In this document: positions 26,521 to 34,969 of the stretch, piece after piece
Position numbering within the stretch: position 1 is the stretch's first letter
How the letters are laid out: each line of letters starts with the position of its first letter
Source: K189A clade bacterium
GTDB taxonomy: Bacteria; Pseudomonadota; Gammaproteobacteria; Pseudomonadales; Azotimanducaceae
NCBI GenBank assembly: GCA_902565895.1
Contig: CACFGV010000002.1
Location: forward strand, 59,971 to 123,970
Direction: 5' to 3'
DNA: 64,000 nucleotides
Made by a program: the position numbers and the translations under genes
The notes under the pieces: generated by a model
The model's input: only the letters and a program-made list of their open reading frames with translations
What the model was told of the DNA's origin: nothing
Database searches by the model: none

Positions 26521-28311
26521 CTAGCGCAACAGGTCCAGTACCATTTGGGTCATTTGATTTGCTTGGCCGAGCATTGAAGTGCCGGCTTGTTGTAATACTT
26601 GCGCTTTAGCAAGACGTGCAGACTCCAACGCGAAATCGGCATCTTCAATTCGAGAGCGCGCCGCTTCAGTTTTTTCTGAAACGTTGATGAGGTTATCCAT
26701 GGTGTAGTTCAACCGATTCTCGATCGCACCTAAGTTGGCACGCATTCGAGCCACGGTATCGAGAGCAGAATCAGCGACTGATATCGCTAGCCCTGCATCG
26801 GCCTGGGTCGCGATATTCATTGTTGCAACGGTGCTTAGAGTAGCGGTTCCGGTGACAAAATAACCATTGCCTGCGCCTTCGGCGCCCGCCGTGGAACTTG
26901 CGTTCGTTAAGGCAACTGCTGCATTTGGTGTGGCGTTGTCATTGAGAGTAATGTCCCCGAGGGTGCTGGCGCCTGTGAGGCGTAATTTGTCGGTACCACC
27001 CACCGCTAACGTATCCACAGTGATCTGACCCGCAAGGGCTGAAGCGTCGATTGCCGCCTGCCACCCGGCCACAGTCGCAGCGGCCACAGAAATTGGCACG
27101 GTCTCACCGGTATTGGTCACCACAATGTTGTAGGTAGTCGGCGCAGCCGCTAATGCATTGAGGTCTGCATCAGACACCTTGACCGCAGCGGTGTTTCCGG
27201 CGTCTGTGCCAGCCTGTGTAATGGTGAAAGGATCCGAAGAAACGGCTTTAATAGCGCCGCTCACTCGCGATGCATCGGTACCACCAGTAGCAGCCAGGGC
27301 GACTGCGGTGCCGACGGTATCGGTGCCAGAATAATCCATTTTTTGCAGTCGCAGCGACGTCCCAGCCGCATCGTTTTCGATCGTGATGTCATCGCCATCA
27401 CTGTCGAACATTAAAACCTTACCGTCTGATGTCGATGTTGCCGTCACGCCGGTCGACCCGGCTACACTGTTAATGGCACGAACCGCATCTTCTACTGAAC
27501 TGCTCGAGATGGTGAAGTTGCCGGAGCTGATTCCGTTGATTTTGATGGTGTAGCTTTCTCCAACGGCACTGGTTGAAGAGAGTTGCGCATAGGTTTGCGC
27601 TGTTGCGGATACACCTGTTTGACTGGTCACAGCGTTAATACGGTTGACCGTCTGTTTCGCCGAGTCTGCTGCTTCTGCAGTAGTAATCGCCGTGCCTAAA
27701 GGGCCTACAATGGTTACATCCTCATTCGCCGTTAAGCCGTTGGCGGCAGGTGTGACGGCAGCAGCCGCTGCCGCTGTGCCATTGCCGGTGTATGCGTAGG
27801 CACCAATTTGATCGGCCGCGATGGAGGGCACACTGATTGACAGCCTTTCGCCCTCCTCCATACCAAGCTGGATTGTTTTGTTTATAAATGTCCCGTCGAG
27901 TATTTTTTCGCCATTAAACTGGGAAGTGGTAGATACTCGGTTGATCTCTTGGGTAAGCTGGTTAACTTCTTCTTGCAGAAAAGATCGATCCCTCGACGAA
28001 TTAGTTGCGTTAGCTGACTGTACTGCTAACTCCCTAATTCGTTGCAACATGTCCGATATAGTGTTGAGCGCGCTCTCTATGGTTTGCGTCATCGCCATGC
28101 CGTCGCCAGCGTTTTTTACGGCCATGTTTAGACCCTTGACCTGTGCGGTCATACGCTGACCAATGGCTAGACCCGCAGCATCATCCGCGGAGCTGTTGAC
28201 TTTCGAGCCCGTGGACAGCCTTTCGATAGCACTTGCTAGTTCTTCACTGGTCCCATGTAGAGCTCGTTGGGCGGTTAAAGACGCGATATTTGTGTTTATA
28301 ACTAAAGACAT
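26521..28311 (-). CDS. fliC: Flagellin inserted between flgB and flgC
   Basis: Filament subunit of 596 residues with fully canonical ends: SLVINTNIASLTAQRAL, RLSTGSKVNSSADDAAGLA, and the end RIEDADFALESARLAKAQVL followed by MTQMVLDLLR. The large variable centre contains a Flagellin_IN-like segment shared with the flagellin at 3827 (NEDVTI, SYTIKIN, DSDGDDITIEN). It is 58 bases after flgB and 25 bases before flgC on the same strand. AAGAG lies 8-9 bases before the ATG. I see no sigma-28 promoter in the short gap, so it is probably transcribed with the rod and hook genes from the sigma-54 promoter at 28837-28854. Confidence 0.96.
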   Translation of the reverse strand: MSLVINTNIASLTAQRALHGTSEELASAIERLSTGSKVNSSADDAAGLAIGQRMTAQVKGLNMAVKNAGDGMAMTQTIESALNTISDMLQRIRELAVQSANATNSSRDRSFLQEEVNQLTQEINRVSTTSQFNGEKILDGTFINKTIQLGMEEGERLSISVPSIAADQIGAYAYTGNGTAAAAAAVTPAANGLTANEDVTIVGPLGTAITTAEAADSAKQTVNRINAVTSQTGVSATAQTYAQLSSTSAVGESYTIKINGISSGNFTISSSSVEDAVRAINSVAGSTGVTATSTSDGKVLMFDSDGDDITIENDAAGTSLRLQKMDYSGTDTVGTAVALAATGGTDASRVSGAIKAVSSDPFTITQAGTDAGNTAAVKVSDADLNALAAAPTTYNIVVTNTGETVPISVAAATVAGWQAAIDASALAGQITVDTLAVGGTDKLRLTGASTLGDITLNDNATPNAAVALTNASSTAGAEGAGNGYFVTGTATLSTVATMNIATQADAGLAISVADSALDTVARMRANLGAIENRLNYTMDNLINVSEKTEAARSRIEDADFALESARLAKAQVLQQAGTSMLGQANQMTQMVLDLLR

Positions 28312-28369
28312 GTGCGGATACTCTTAAATTTAGTCTAATGTGTTCTTAAAACTCACTTTGGAGATTTCG

Positions 28370-28750
28370 TTACTCGCCACGCAGGGCGCGACGAATGCCG
28401 CCCACTCGGGATTCCAAAAATTGCAGTGTCGCCGCATAGCGTGTGGATTCATGACCAAACTGCGCCTGTTCGTAATTCATCTCGACCGTATTGCCGTTCT
28501 CTGACGGATTTATAGGTACGCGGTAGACATGCTTCATACGCTCATCAGCTAAACCGCCAATGTGCTTATGATGAGTGTTGGTCAAAACGCCACTCAATTC
28601 TTTCGACATCATTTTTTTAAAGTCGATGTCTTTAGCTTTGTAATCTGCGACGTCTGCATTAGCGATGTTGGCAGAGATCATTTCCATACGCTTAGCGCGT
28701 AAATCCAACGCCTTTGCTGTGGTGCCGAAAATATCGTTGTAAGCGTCCAT
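28370..28750 (-). CDS. flgB: Proximal rod protein FlgB
   Basis: First rod subunit gene, 126 residues. It has FGTTAKALDLRAKRMEMIS, ANIANADVADYKAKDIDF, and the end MNYEQAQFGHESTRYAATL then LESRVGGIRRALRGE. It heads the minus-strand operon and is divergent from flgA. Confidence 0.96.
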   Translation of the reverse strand: MDAYNDIFGTTAKALDLRAKRMEMISANIANADVADYKAKDIDFKKMMSKELSGVLTNTHHKHIGGLADERMKHVYRVPINPSENGNTVEMNYEQAQFGHESTRYAATLQFLESRVGGIRRALRGE

Positions 28751-28836
28751 ATCGTTACTCGTTGTGCTCGCTAAAGTTTTTTCTATTCACGCCGATGTGA
28801 TTGCTAGAGCTGTACATACGGCTGTTGGGCCAGACG

Positions 28837-28854
28837 AAGCAAACGCCGTGCCAA
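28837..28854 (-). promoter_or_regulatory. Sigma-54 promoter of the flgB operon
   Basis: On the minus strand TTGGCACGGCGTTTGCTT, a full match to the sigma-54 consensus (GG and GC 10 bases apart). Transcription would start near 28826, leaving a leader of about 75 bases before flgB. Confidence 0.9.
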
Positions 28855-29058
28855 GTTCGTTATTTCGCATCACGAACACGTTTTGAAAATCCTTTAGAAG
28901 CTTGAAACAACCGTTTGGCAGGGCCTAGAGTCGCCGCAAGGGGTTCAACCGGCAGAAGGTTACCGGCCAGCTCACGCCGGAAAGGCACGTTTTAGCCGTT
29001 GTAATGCGTCGGAAAAATCAACACCTCTGATTACTTTTTGAGATTGGGATTCAGTGAC

Positions 29059-29076
29059 TTGTCGATTTTTCGACAA
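29059..29076. promoter_or_regulatory. Palindrome between the divergent flgB and flgA promoters
   Basis: TTGTCGATTTTTCGACAA is a perfect 7-bp inverted repeat with a 4-base centre. It lies about 205 bases upstream of the flgB sigma-54 site and about 130 bases upstream of the flgA one. These are typical distances for a sigma-54 activator (FleQ/FlrA or FleR/FlrC class). The remainder of 28855-29205 shows no gene. Confidence 0.5.
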
Positions 29077-29205
29077 ATAAATCAGGTTAAAAATCTAATA
29101 CGCCAGAGCACTGGCAAGCGCCTAAGCCGTTAGAGGTCGACGTGTGGGCCGCAAAGCCCGCAAGAACAGGGGCGCTAAAGAATCGGGGCTTGGTTTCACC
29201 AGCTC

Positions 29206-29221
29206 TGGCACTGAATTTGCT
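29206..29221 (+). promoter_or_regulatory. Sigma-54 promoter of flgA
   Basis: TGGCACTGAATTTGCT matches the -24/-12 consensus with correct spacing. Transcription would start near 29233, about 30 bases before the flgA ATG. Confidence 0.88.
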
Positions 29222-29262
29222 TTGATTGGCTCAACACACTGAGGAAAGGAGGCATTTACGAC

Positions 29263-30213
29263 ATGTCCCTTACAGTTTTTAAGGAGCCTGTACGATCAGC
29301 GCGCCGCCATCTACGCTTTGGTTACGCAGTCTTGGGCTTCGCGCTAGCTTCGACTGTGGGCCTGTTTCCAACATACGGAGCAGCCGACACCGCGTCAGCG
29401 CATGCAAAGCAGGGCTTCGTAACCCAACTAGAGCGCTGGCTAGCCGCGCACCCACATGCCCAAGGGTCTGCCCAAGGCATAAAGGACAATCGTTTTACGG
29501 TGCCCAAATGTGCTGAAGAATTTCATTTTGAGTTTCGCGACCAGCATCGCAGAACACTCACTGCACAATGCGCCTCTGCCGGATGGCAGCGCAACATCAG
29601 ATTACGCAAAGAAAAACATGCCCACAGCGTGGCTAGCGACTATCAGTCTGTTTACGAGCTTCAGCGTTCCGTGGCTGCAGAGGAGCCTGTTACGCACAAC
29701 GTGCTCAAAAAAGTAAAAAAACTAAGTCGACACGTGGCTCAAAACGCCCTTACCGACATACCCAGAGACCAGTTTTTCGCTGCTCGCAACCTGCGTAAGG
29801 GCCAAATGTTGGTTGCTGCTGACGTTTATACCGCGCAATACGTCGCCATAGCCGACAAAACGATCCCTATGGGCCATCCAATCACTACAGATCTTTTCCG
29901 CTTACAGAAAGTTACAAGTAGGGTGCCGAACGACGCGGTAACTGATTTATCTGGCCTTGACCACCTTGCCGCTAACCGCTTGATTCATCAAAAGTCGATC
30001 TTGCGTAAACGCGATCTAAAAAAAGCAAAGTTAGTGCAACGCGGTGAACAACTGATTCTCAGCGCTGGTAGCCAAAATTATTGCATCGAAACCATCGCAG
30101 TAGCGCTGCAGGACGGCTATTTTGGCGATCAGATTAGATTGAGGAATCTTGCTAGTAATCAGGAAGTTAGGGCGGTTGTATCGGGCATCAATCGGGCAAA
30201 AGCACTGCGTTGA
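29263..30213 (+). CDS. flgA: P-ring assembly chaperone FlgA
   Basis: Periplasmic chaperone for FlgI. The start has an excellent ribosome site (AAAGGAGG) and a signal peptide (about residues 20-45). The C-terminal half is the SAF/FlgA domain: AARNLRKGQMLVAADVYTA, KTIPMGHPITTDLF, AANRLIHQKSILRKRDLK, and a final NLASNQEVRAVVSGINRA. The protein is 316 residues, longer than most FlgA (about 230) because of the N-terminal region. Confidence 0.92.
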   Translation: MSLTVFKEPVRSARRHLRFGYAVLGFALASTVGLFPTYGAADTASAHAKQGFVTQLERWLAAHPHAQGSAQGIKDNRFTVPKCAEEFHFEFRDQHRRTLTAQCASAGWQRNIRLRKEKHAHSVASDYQSVYELQRSVAAEEPVTHNVLKKVKKLSRHVAQNALTDIPRDQFFAARNLRKGQMLVAADVYTAQYVAIADKTIPMGHPITTDLFRLQKVTSRVPNDAVTDLSGLDHLAANRLIHQKSILRKRDLKKAKLVQRGEQLILSAGSQNYCIETIAVALQDGYFGDQIRLRNLASNQEVRAVVSGINRAKALR

Positions 30214-30243
30214 AAAAATTCGAATAATTTCTATTAACAAACC

Positions 30244-30270
30244 TAAAGTTTTGTTGGTCGCTACCGACTG
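30244..30270 (+). promoter_or_regulatory. Sigma-28 promoter of flgMN
   Basis: TAAAGTTT, an 11-base spacer, then ACCGACTG; the -35 is identical to consensus. It drives flgM from about 80 bases downstream, as in the classical feedback loop. Confidence 0.82.
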
Positions 30271-30347
30271 ACTACTTGTAAGATACCTTTGTTGATCCTT
30301 TGATCATCATGACGAGTTAGAGCCACTCAGTGGCATGTGAGGTAAAT

Positions 30348-30623
30348 ATGGACGGTATCAATTCAGTTACAGGCGGAGGCGCTATCAATAAGCCGAATAC
30401 GGCTGCCAAAGCGCCATCAAGTAACGCTGAAGTTAAGACTCAAGCGACGCCTGATGCTCATGTGGAGGTTGAGTTGAGCGAAGAAGTTCGCGCCGCCGAA
30501 ACTGAGGCCTTAATGCGCGAAGCCAAGGTACAAGAAATGCGCGAAGCCATCGAAGCTGGGCGCTTCCCTCTTGACGCCAAAAAAATTGCTGAGAATTTTG
30601 CCGAGCTAGAAAGATTACTGTAA
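30348..30623 (+). CDS. flgM: Anti-sigma-28 factor FlgM
   Basis: Binds and inhibits FliA until exported through the finished hook. The 91 residues have a disordered N-terminal half and a C-terminal helix pair with VELSEEVRAAETEALMREAK, then EAIEAGRFPLDAKKIAENF, matching the FlgM core. The ATG at 30348 has GAGGT just upstream and is preferred to a GTG at 30330. It is followed by flgN after 7 bases. Confidence 0.92.
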   Translation: MDGINSVTGGGAINKPNTAAKAPSSNAEVKTQATPDAHVEVELSEEVRAAETEALMREAKVQEMREAIEAGRFPLDAKKIAENFAELERLL

Positions 30624-30630
30624 ACCGGCG

Positions 30631-31005
30631 TTGAACGAAGATTTTCAGAGGATCACGCTGCTTGCCAATCTAGGTGAGCAGCTTTCTGCTGTGTTGGAAA
30701 AAGAGTTTTCGGCCCTTGTGGAAAAGAATCTCGATCTTTTGGAATCATTGCAATCGCAAAAGGTCGACCTGTTATCGCAAATTGAGACCGCCTGGCAGGG
30801 TTACGATACCGAGATGGCTTCCGAACAAGACGCATTGCAAGAAGTGCGCGTTCTTATGGCGGAATGTAAAGATAAACACATTCGCAACGACCTGCTGCTG
30901 CGACGTCAGATGGAAACCGTGAAAAACCTTTTGGCAACTCTCACCAGTCAATCAGCGGATCAGTTCGGCGACGTGTATAACAAACTTGGCCGTATGAAAC
31001 GCTAG
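30631..31005 (+). CDS. flgN: FlgK/FlgL export chaperone FlgN
   Basis: Cytoplasmic helical chaperone of 124 residues for the hook-associated proteins. Its long amphipathic helices include LANLGEQLSAVLEKEFSAL, NLDLLESLQSQKVDLLSQI and RQMETVKNLLATLTSQSAD. The start is a TTG. It is in an operon with flgM and convergent with the FlhB-like gene. Confidence 0.85.
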   Translation: MNEDFQRITLLANLGEQLSAVLEKEFSALVEKNLDLLESLQSQKVDLLSQIETAWQGYDTEMASEQDALQEVRVLMAECKDKHIRNDLLLRRQMETVKNLLATLTSQSADQFGDVYNKLGRMKR

Positions 31006-31017
31006 ATTCCAACGCTT

Positions 31018-31314
31018 CTAGCTCTTAGGCGTGCGGCCCTGCAGGTAGTAAACCCAGGACAAAATTGCCGCCACGGATCGGTACACTTCTTCTGGTATTT
31101 CTTCCTCAAGTTGCAGATACGACAACGTTTCAGCCAGGATCGGGTCTTCCGCAATATGCACGCCATGTTGTTCAGCCAACCGCACAATCTCCCAGGCTAA
31201 CTCACCTTCGCCTTTCGCCTTTATTGTCGGAGCACGGAGCTGGTCATAAAGCAAGGCCACCGCTTTTTTGCTGTCTCCAGCCTCCCCTGTGTCTTGCCTA
31301 TACATATCAGACAT
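31018..31314 (-). CDS. Orphan FlhB C-terminal domain protein (FhlB/FlhX type)
   Basis: Ninety-eight residues resembling only the cytoplasmic switch domain of FlhB: KKAVALLYDQLRAPTIKAKG, ELAWEIVRLAEQHGVHIAED, PILAETLSYLQLEEEIPEEVY and VAAILSWVYYLQG. The part before the NPTH autocleavage loop is absent, so it resembles the C-terminal FlhB fragment. Such proteins are known in several flagellar systems and can partly replace FlhB's C-terminal part. It overlaps the fliK stop by 8 bases, linking it to hook-length control. I chose the ATG at 31314 over the TTG at 31317. Confidence 0.88.
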   Translation of the reverse strand: MSDMYRQDTGEAGDSKKAVALLYDQLRAPTIKAKGEGELAWEIVRLAEQHGVHIAEDPILAETLSYLQLEEEIPEEVYRSVAAILSWVYYLQGRTPKS

Positions 31315-32380
31315 CAACGCTCAGCCGGCGTGCAGTTGGTAGGTCGTCGTTCTTAACAGCCGGTCTTTGCCCAGGAAACACTACTAAGTCTTGTAACTCG
31401 ACGCCCGCCTTGCGCAATAACCGACGCAAGTGCTCTTCACCGGCGGTTACTTGTTCTGCCAGCTGCGCACTCGCGGCCCAAAACTTAACGTTAGTTTTGC
31501 CATCGGCGTAGTGGATGTTCGCCGCCACTTCTTGCTCGCCCCACGGCACGGTCAAGTCTACCCGCCAGCCGGACTTAATTTTTTCTCTGTCCGCGGCCTG
31601 GGTTGCGCCGTCGTCACGACTGATCTGCAAAAATACCGGTGCTTGATCATGGAAAGGCAGCAACCAACTCAACTGCGTGTGACGCTGTAGCTGGTGGCCC
31701 AGCGTTTCAACTTGACGACCTTCTAACTCATCAATTGCGCCGTTCAACTGTGTTACATCGCCACCTGAAGACAGCAATATGCGTCGCAAGTCCATGAGTA
31801 CTGACTTTATGCTGGCTGCCGCGGCTGCTTGATTAAACCGTACCGCCGCTTCAGAAAATAAGCCGGAGTGTTCCATCAATCTCTTGATGTCGCCGCCTTG
31901 CAACGCGTTAGCCGACAGCAGAAATGGGCTCAACTGCTGCAGTACCGGTTTTAACTGTGGATGTTGCGCCAGCTCCTGTAAGGATGCCGGACTGAAGAAG
32001 CGTGCTAACTGCAGTTGACCGATGTCCATAGTCAACCGGCTTAATCGCTCCGAACCTTGAGTCGATGGCAGCGAAGGATTGGCGATTGGCGCCTTCAAGT
32101 CAGTTAATCTACGTACCATCATCTGTCCGCCAAGCATCAAAACCTGCAGGCCGATTCTTTCGCCGGCAGATCCGATCGACATGGGTAACGGCAGTGCTTT
32201 GTTATCAAACAACAACACATTGCCTTCTGGGCGTTGGGCAATGACACCATTGATCACCTGACCCGCGCGCAACCCTAATAACCGCCCCTGCTCTGGTGTG
32301 ATCCGAGCGGCACCGGTGAGGCCCTCTGCATACACGGTGTTGGGTCTTGCCTGCAGATTTATGGGATCAAGATTGTACAT
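31307..32380 (-). CDS. fliK: FliK-type hook-length control protein
   Basis: A 357-residue protein whose C-terminal third has the FliK pattern: FLQISRDDG, GWRVDLTVPWGEQEVAANI, VKFWAASAQLAEQV, and LRRLLRKAGVELQDLVV. The N-terminal part is Leu/Gln rich and poorly conserved, as in other FliK proteins. It sits outside the usual fli operon, overlapping an FlhB C-terminal paralogue, which is the partner FliK contacts. A second fliK elsewhere in the genome cannot be excluded. Confidence 0.8.
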   Translation of the reverse strand: MYNLDPINLQARPNTVYAEGLTGAARITPEQGRLLGLRAGQVINGVIAQRPEGNVLLFDNKALPLPMSIGSAGERIGLQVLMLGGQMMVRRLTDLKAPIANPSLPSTQGSERLSRLTMDIGQLQLARFFSPASLQELAQHPQLKPVLQQLSPFLLSANALQGGDIKRLMEHSGLFSEAAVRFNQAAAAASIKSVLMDLRRILLSSGGDVTQLNGAIDELEGRQVETLGHQLQRHTQLSWLLPFHDQAPVFLQISRDDGATQAADREKIKSGWRVDLTVPWGEQEVAANIHYADGKTNVKFWAASAQLAEQVTAGEEHLRRLLRKAGVELQDLVVFPGQRPAVKNDDLPTARRLSVDV

Positions 32381-32444
32381 CTGCTTAGTTCGTTGACGTT
32401 TTGCGCTACTGGGTTGGCACTCCTTATAGCAAATTCCTAAACGA

Positions 32445-32996
32445 TTAGGGGTACTGAATCCAACCCTGATGAGGATTAGCGCTGTTGCTGCGCAATTGTT
32501 CTAGTTCGCCCGCTTTAAAGATGACAGCTTTTAGATCCGAAACCGAGGGGACCTTGAGTTTTTTCTTAGCAAAAATATAGTTCGGATTACCCCGCCCGCC
32601 GAACGCTGACGGGTTCAATTTTACAAAAGCCTTGCGCAACAGATCCTGACGAATGGGCGAACCAGGAAGAGTTTTCTCGATGATCAAGTCTAGATATTCA
32701 CCTTCTTGCACCACGTGGATGCCGCCTGGACCAACCCCATCTTGTCCGCGATAACGCCCTGACGGCATTCGCATCACCGCTAATTCCAAATCATCCACCA
32801 ATCGCTGCAGCGCACGGTCCAGTTCGCTTTCACCCGCCATCTGCCCAGTGATTGGGTTGACCTTTTGCAGCGCCGGCTTACTGGGCTGCGGTTTTTCACT
32901 CACCACAGCAGGCTGACTTTCTAGGTCTGTTTGCATCGTTGCCATCGCACTGCAACCGCCCAACCCTAACAATCCGATGATTAAACTCACTCTCAT
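32445..32996 (-). CDS. Lipoprotein with FimV/LysM-like segment, next to flgT
   Basis: A 183-residue lipoprotein with a lipobox LGLGGC (Cys15). After a Pro/Gln-rich linker, residues about 105-165 (VVQEGEYLDLIIEKTLPGSP, ...NPNYIFAKKKLKVPS) resemble the LysM-like peptidoglycan-binding part of FimV. It lies directly downstream of flgT, where other bacteria have flgO. It does not show the FlgO pattern. A role anchoring the flagellar outer-membrane rings to the cell wall is plausible but inferred. Confidence 0.65.
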   Translation of the reverse strand: MRVSLIIGLLGLGGCSAMATMQTDLESQPAVVSEKPQPSKPALQKVNPITGQMAGESELDRALQRLVDDLELAVMRMPSGRYRGQDGVGPGGIHVVQEGEYLDLIIEKTLPGSPIRQDLLRKAFVKLNPSAFGGRGNPNYIFAKKKLKVPSVSDLKAVIFKAGELEQLRSNSANPHQGWIQYP

Positions 32997-33020
32997 GTTC
33001 TTTATCCTAGTTGTCCGAGC

Positions 33021-34124
33021 CTACATAAAATCCATACTGGCTAAAGGCACGGCAATCATGTCGCCGCTTAACTGATCAGCTGTTGCGCCCGTTACCACCG
33101 TTAACGACGCATGCTGGCCAAAGACCCTTTCTATCCGCGCTATGGCCACTGACTGCAATGCACTGTCCAAACCTCGGGTGGCAAAACCTTGGCTGCTAGG
33201 CACAAGCAGAAACTCCTGCCCTCGATAGACGCCCAAGTCGCGTCCGCCATCAACCCGCAGTTGCCCGCGAACTTGGGCGACGTTGAGTTTAGAGCTGGCC
33301 TGGCAGCGAATGTGATCGCCCAGCTCAGTAGCAACCTCACCGGTGGCTGCGGCCAGTTCGCTCAGCAAATCCTCGGACAAGTCTGGCATCGCTGCAGCAA
33401 GCGGGGACTTCGGCACGCGGGCGGTAAATTTCGACTGGTAAATGACCTCGCCGAGCTCTGACATCGCCAACTCCACCGTCAACGAATTACCTGATGGTCG
33501 TAGCCTGGGCGGCAACAACGAGCGCGATGCCTTTTGCTGTACGGAAATATTGATGTGCAGTGTTAGATCCGCTTCTTTCGCCGCCGGTTGTTGCATGAAC
33601 CGCGTATATACGCTGCCGCTCTGTCGTAACTTTGAGAATGGGTCTGCCGCTGCCATCAATGCAGGCGAGCTCATAATCGCATCTTCCACGGTATGTTGTA
33701 CTTTACTCGCGATGTTGTGCGCAGATGTGGACGCGGTTTGTTCGGTGTAGGTAATAAGCTCAAGACGGCGTTTTACTGGCGAGGTTACCGGACAACCGTA
33801 CCAACTCTCTGTGGCGGTCACTGGCGCGTCGATGATACTGGCTTGAGCCAGTCCGAACGCATCCCGATATTCGTTTACGCGAATGCGTTCCAAATTAAGG
33901 CCACTCAGCAGTAAAACCTTTTCCTCTACTGCGCCATTGCCGTCTAGCCAGGCTTGGGTGCTGACGTAAACCGAGTGATCGAGCGTATAGTCCAATAGTG
34001 CGGCTTTGATGGATTCGAGCCTGACATCGGCTGCGATCGGTTCATCATTGTATATTGTGTTGCTAGCTGCAAAAGCGTTAGAGGCCAGGCACAGCAGTGG
34101 TAAGTACAATAGTTTTGCGTTCAT
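33021..34124 (-). CDS. flgT: Flagellar H-ring protein FlgT
   Basis: Periplasmic/outer-membrane ring protein that supports stator assembly in Vibrio-type motors. It has a signal peptide (LLYLPLLCLASNAFA), an N-terminal BON-like domain (IKAALLDYTLDHSVYVS), a middle domain with a large insertion, and a C-terminal SH3-like segment (VRGQLRVDGGRDLGVYRGQEF). The ATG at 34124 has AAGGAG 11 bases upstream; the in-frame GTG at 34136 overlaps that site. It lies between flgP and the FimV-like lipoprotein. Confidence 0.85.
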   Translation of the reverse strand: MNAKLLYLPLLCLASNAFAASNTIYNDEPIAADVRLESIKAALLDYTLDHSVYVSTQAWLDGNGAVEEKVLLLSGLNLERIRVNEYRDAFGLAQASIIDAPVTATESWYGCPVTSPVKRRLELITYTEQTASTSAHNIASKVQHTVEDAIMSSPALMAAADPFSKLRQSGSVYTRFMQQPAAKEADLTLHINISVQQKASRSLLPPRLRPSGNSLTVELAMSELGEVIYQSKFTARVPKSPLAAAMPDLSEDLLSELAAATGEVATELGDHIRCQASSKLNVAQVRGQLRVDGGRDLGVYRGQEFLLVPSSQGFATRGLDSALQSVAIARIERVFGQHASLTVVTGATADQLSGDMIAVPLASMDFM

Positions 34125-34173
34125 TGTGTGGTGCACTCCTTCCCCGGCCGCGGCCTACAATAGATTCCAAACG

Positions 34174-34779
34174 CTAACCTGCGTCCTTTATGAACCAACG
34201 CTTGTTGCTGCTGGAGTTACGCTCTACGCGCTGTCTGGGCGCTGGCTCACGGACGATTCTAGTGACCGTTTCAGTACTGCGCTGACGCGCTTTTGGCGCG
34301 CGGTAGGTACTCACTAACTCGTCGATAACCTCTTGCTCTAACGCCAGTTTAGTTTCATAGGTCTCGCCTCCTACTGGCGTGATACTCACCAGCCGTGAGC
34401 CATAGACCAACCCTTGAACGCGAGCGCGAACATTTTCGTTGACTAGAGATAAGTCGCCCATTTGCGTCGCAGATTCCACGTACAGGCCATAAACCTGCTC
34501 CGTGAGATTACGGTAGGCATCCAACTTGGATGCGCGAATAGCCATCAATCGACGTTGGGCATGGGTTTGGCCTTTTTGCACGTCGATTACTGCGTAACCC
34601 GTCGCAGTGATCCCATCCAACTGTTCGAGCATTAAGGGCGGCTCCCCAGCCATTACTTTTCGCGTATCTGCTTCGACTCGATCAATGGTTGCGGGCGCAG
34701 CACAAGCACCCAAACAAACAGTGAGTATAAGCAGCCGCGCTTGGGCTGACCGTCGCAATGATGTGCTCGAATTTTGCAT
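34174..34779 (-). CDS. flgP: Flagellar outer-membrane lipoprotein FlgP (LPP20 family)
   Basis: Lipoprotein with lipobox LGAC (Cys26). The LPP20/FlgP domain is clear: ATGYAVIDVQKGQTHAQRRL, MAIRASKLDAYRNLTEQVYG and VRARVQGLVYGSRLVSITP. A basic tail of about 40 residues extends beyond the usual end. FlgP forms outer-membrane-associated rings in Vibrio and Campylobacter. It is divergent from flhA and followed by flgT. Confidence 0.88.
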   Translation of the reverse strand: MQNSSTSLRRSAQARLLILTVCLGACAAPATIDRVEADTRKVMAGEPPLMLEQLDGITATGYAVIDVQKGQTHAQRRLMAIRASKLDAYRNLTEQVYGLYVESATQMGDLSLVNENVRARVQGLVYGSRLVSITPVGGETYETKLALEQEVIDELVSTYRAPKARQRSTETVTRIVREPAPRQRVERNSSSNKRWFIKDAG

Positions 34780-34888
34780 CGTCTGAGAGTCCTTACCGCT
34801 TGTCTGATAACCGCTGCACGAGTTTAAAGTCGGTTAATTGATTCAAAGCTTGAGTTGCACCAGCGCTTGGAACACAGCGGAGATATTT

Positions 34889-34904
34889 AGGCACGCTTCC
34901 TGCA
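34889..34904 (+). promoter_or_regulatory. Sigma-54 promoter of flhA
   Basis: AGGCACGCTTCCTGCA matches the sigma-54 consensus except at one position of the -12 box. It lies 65 bases before the flhA start. Confidence 0.75.
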
Positions 34905-34969
34905 GAACAACCTTCGACTGGGCCCTGGCGCCCACAAATTGACGTAAAACGAGCAAATATAAGAGCAAC

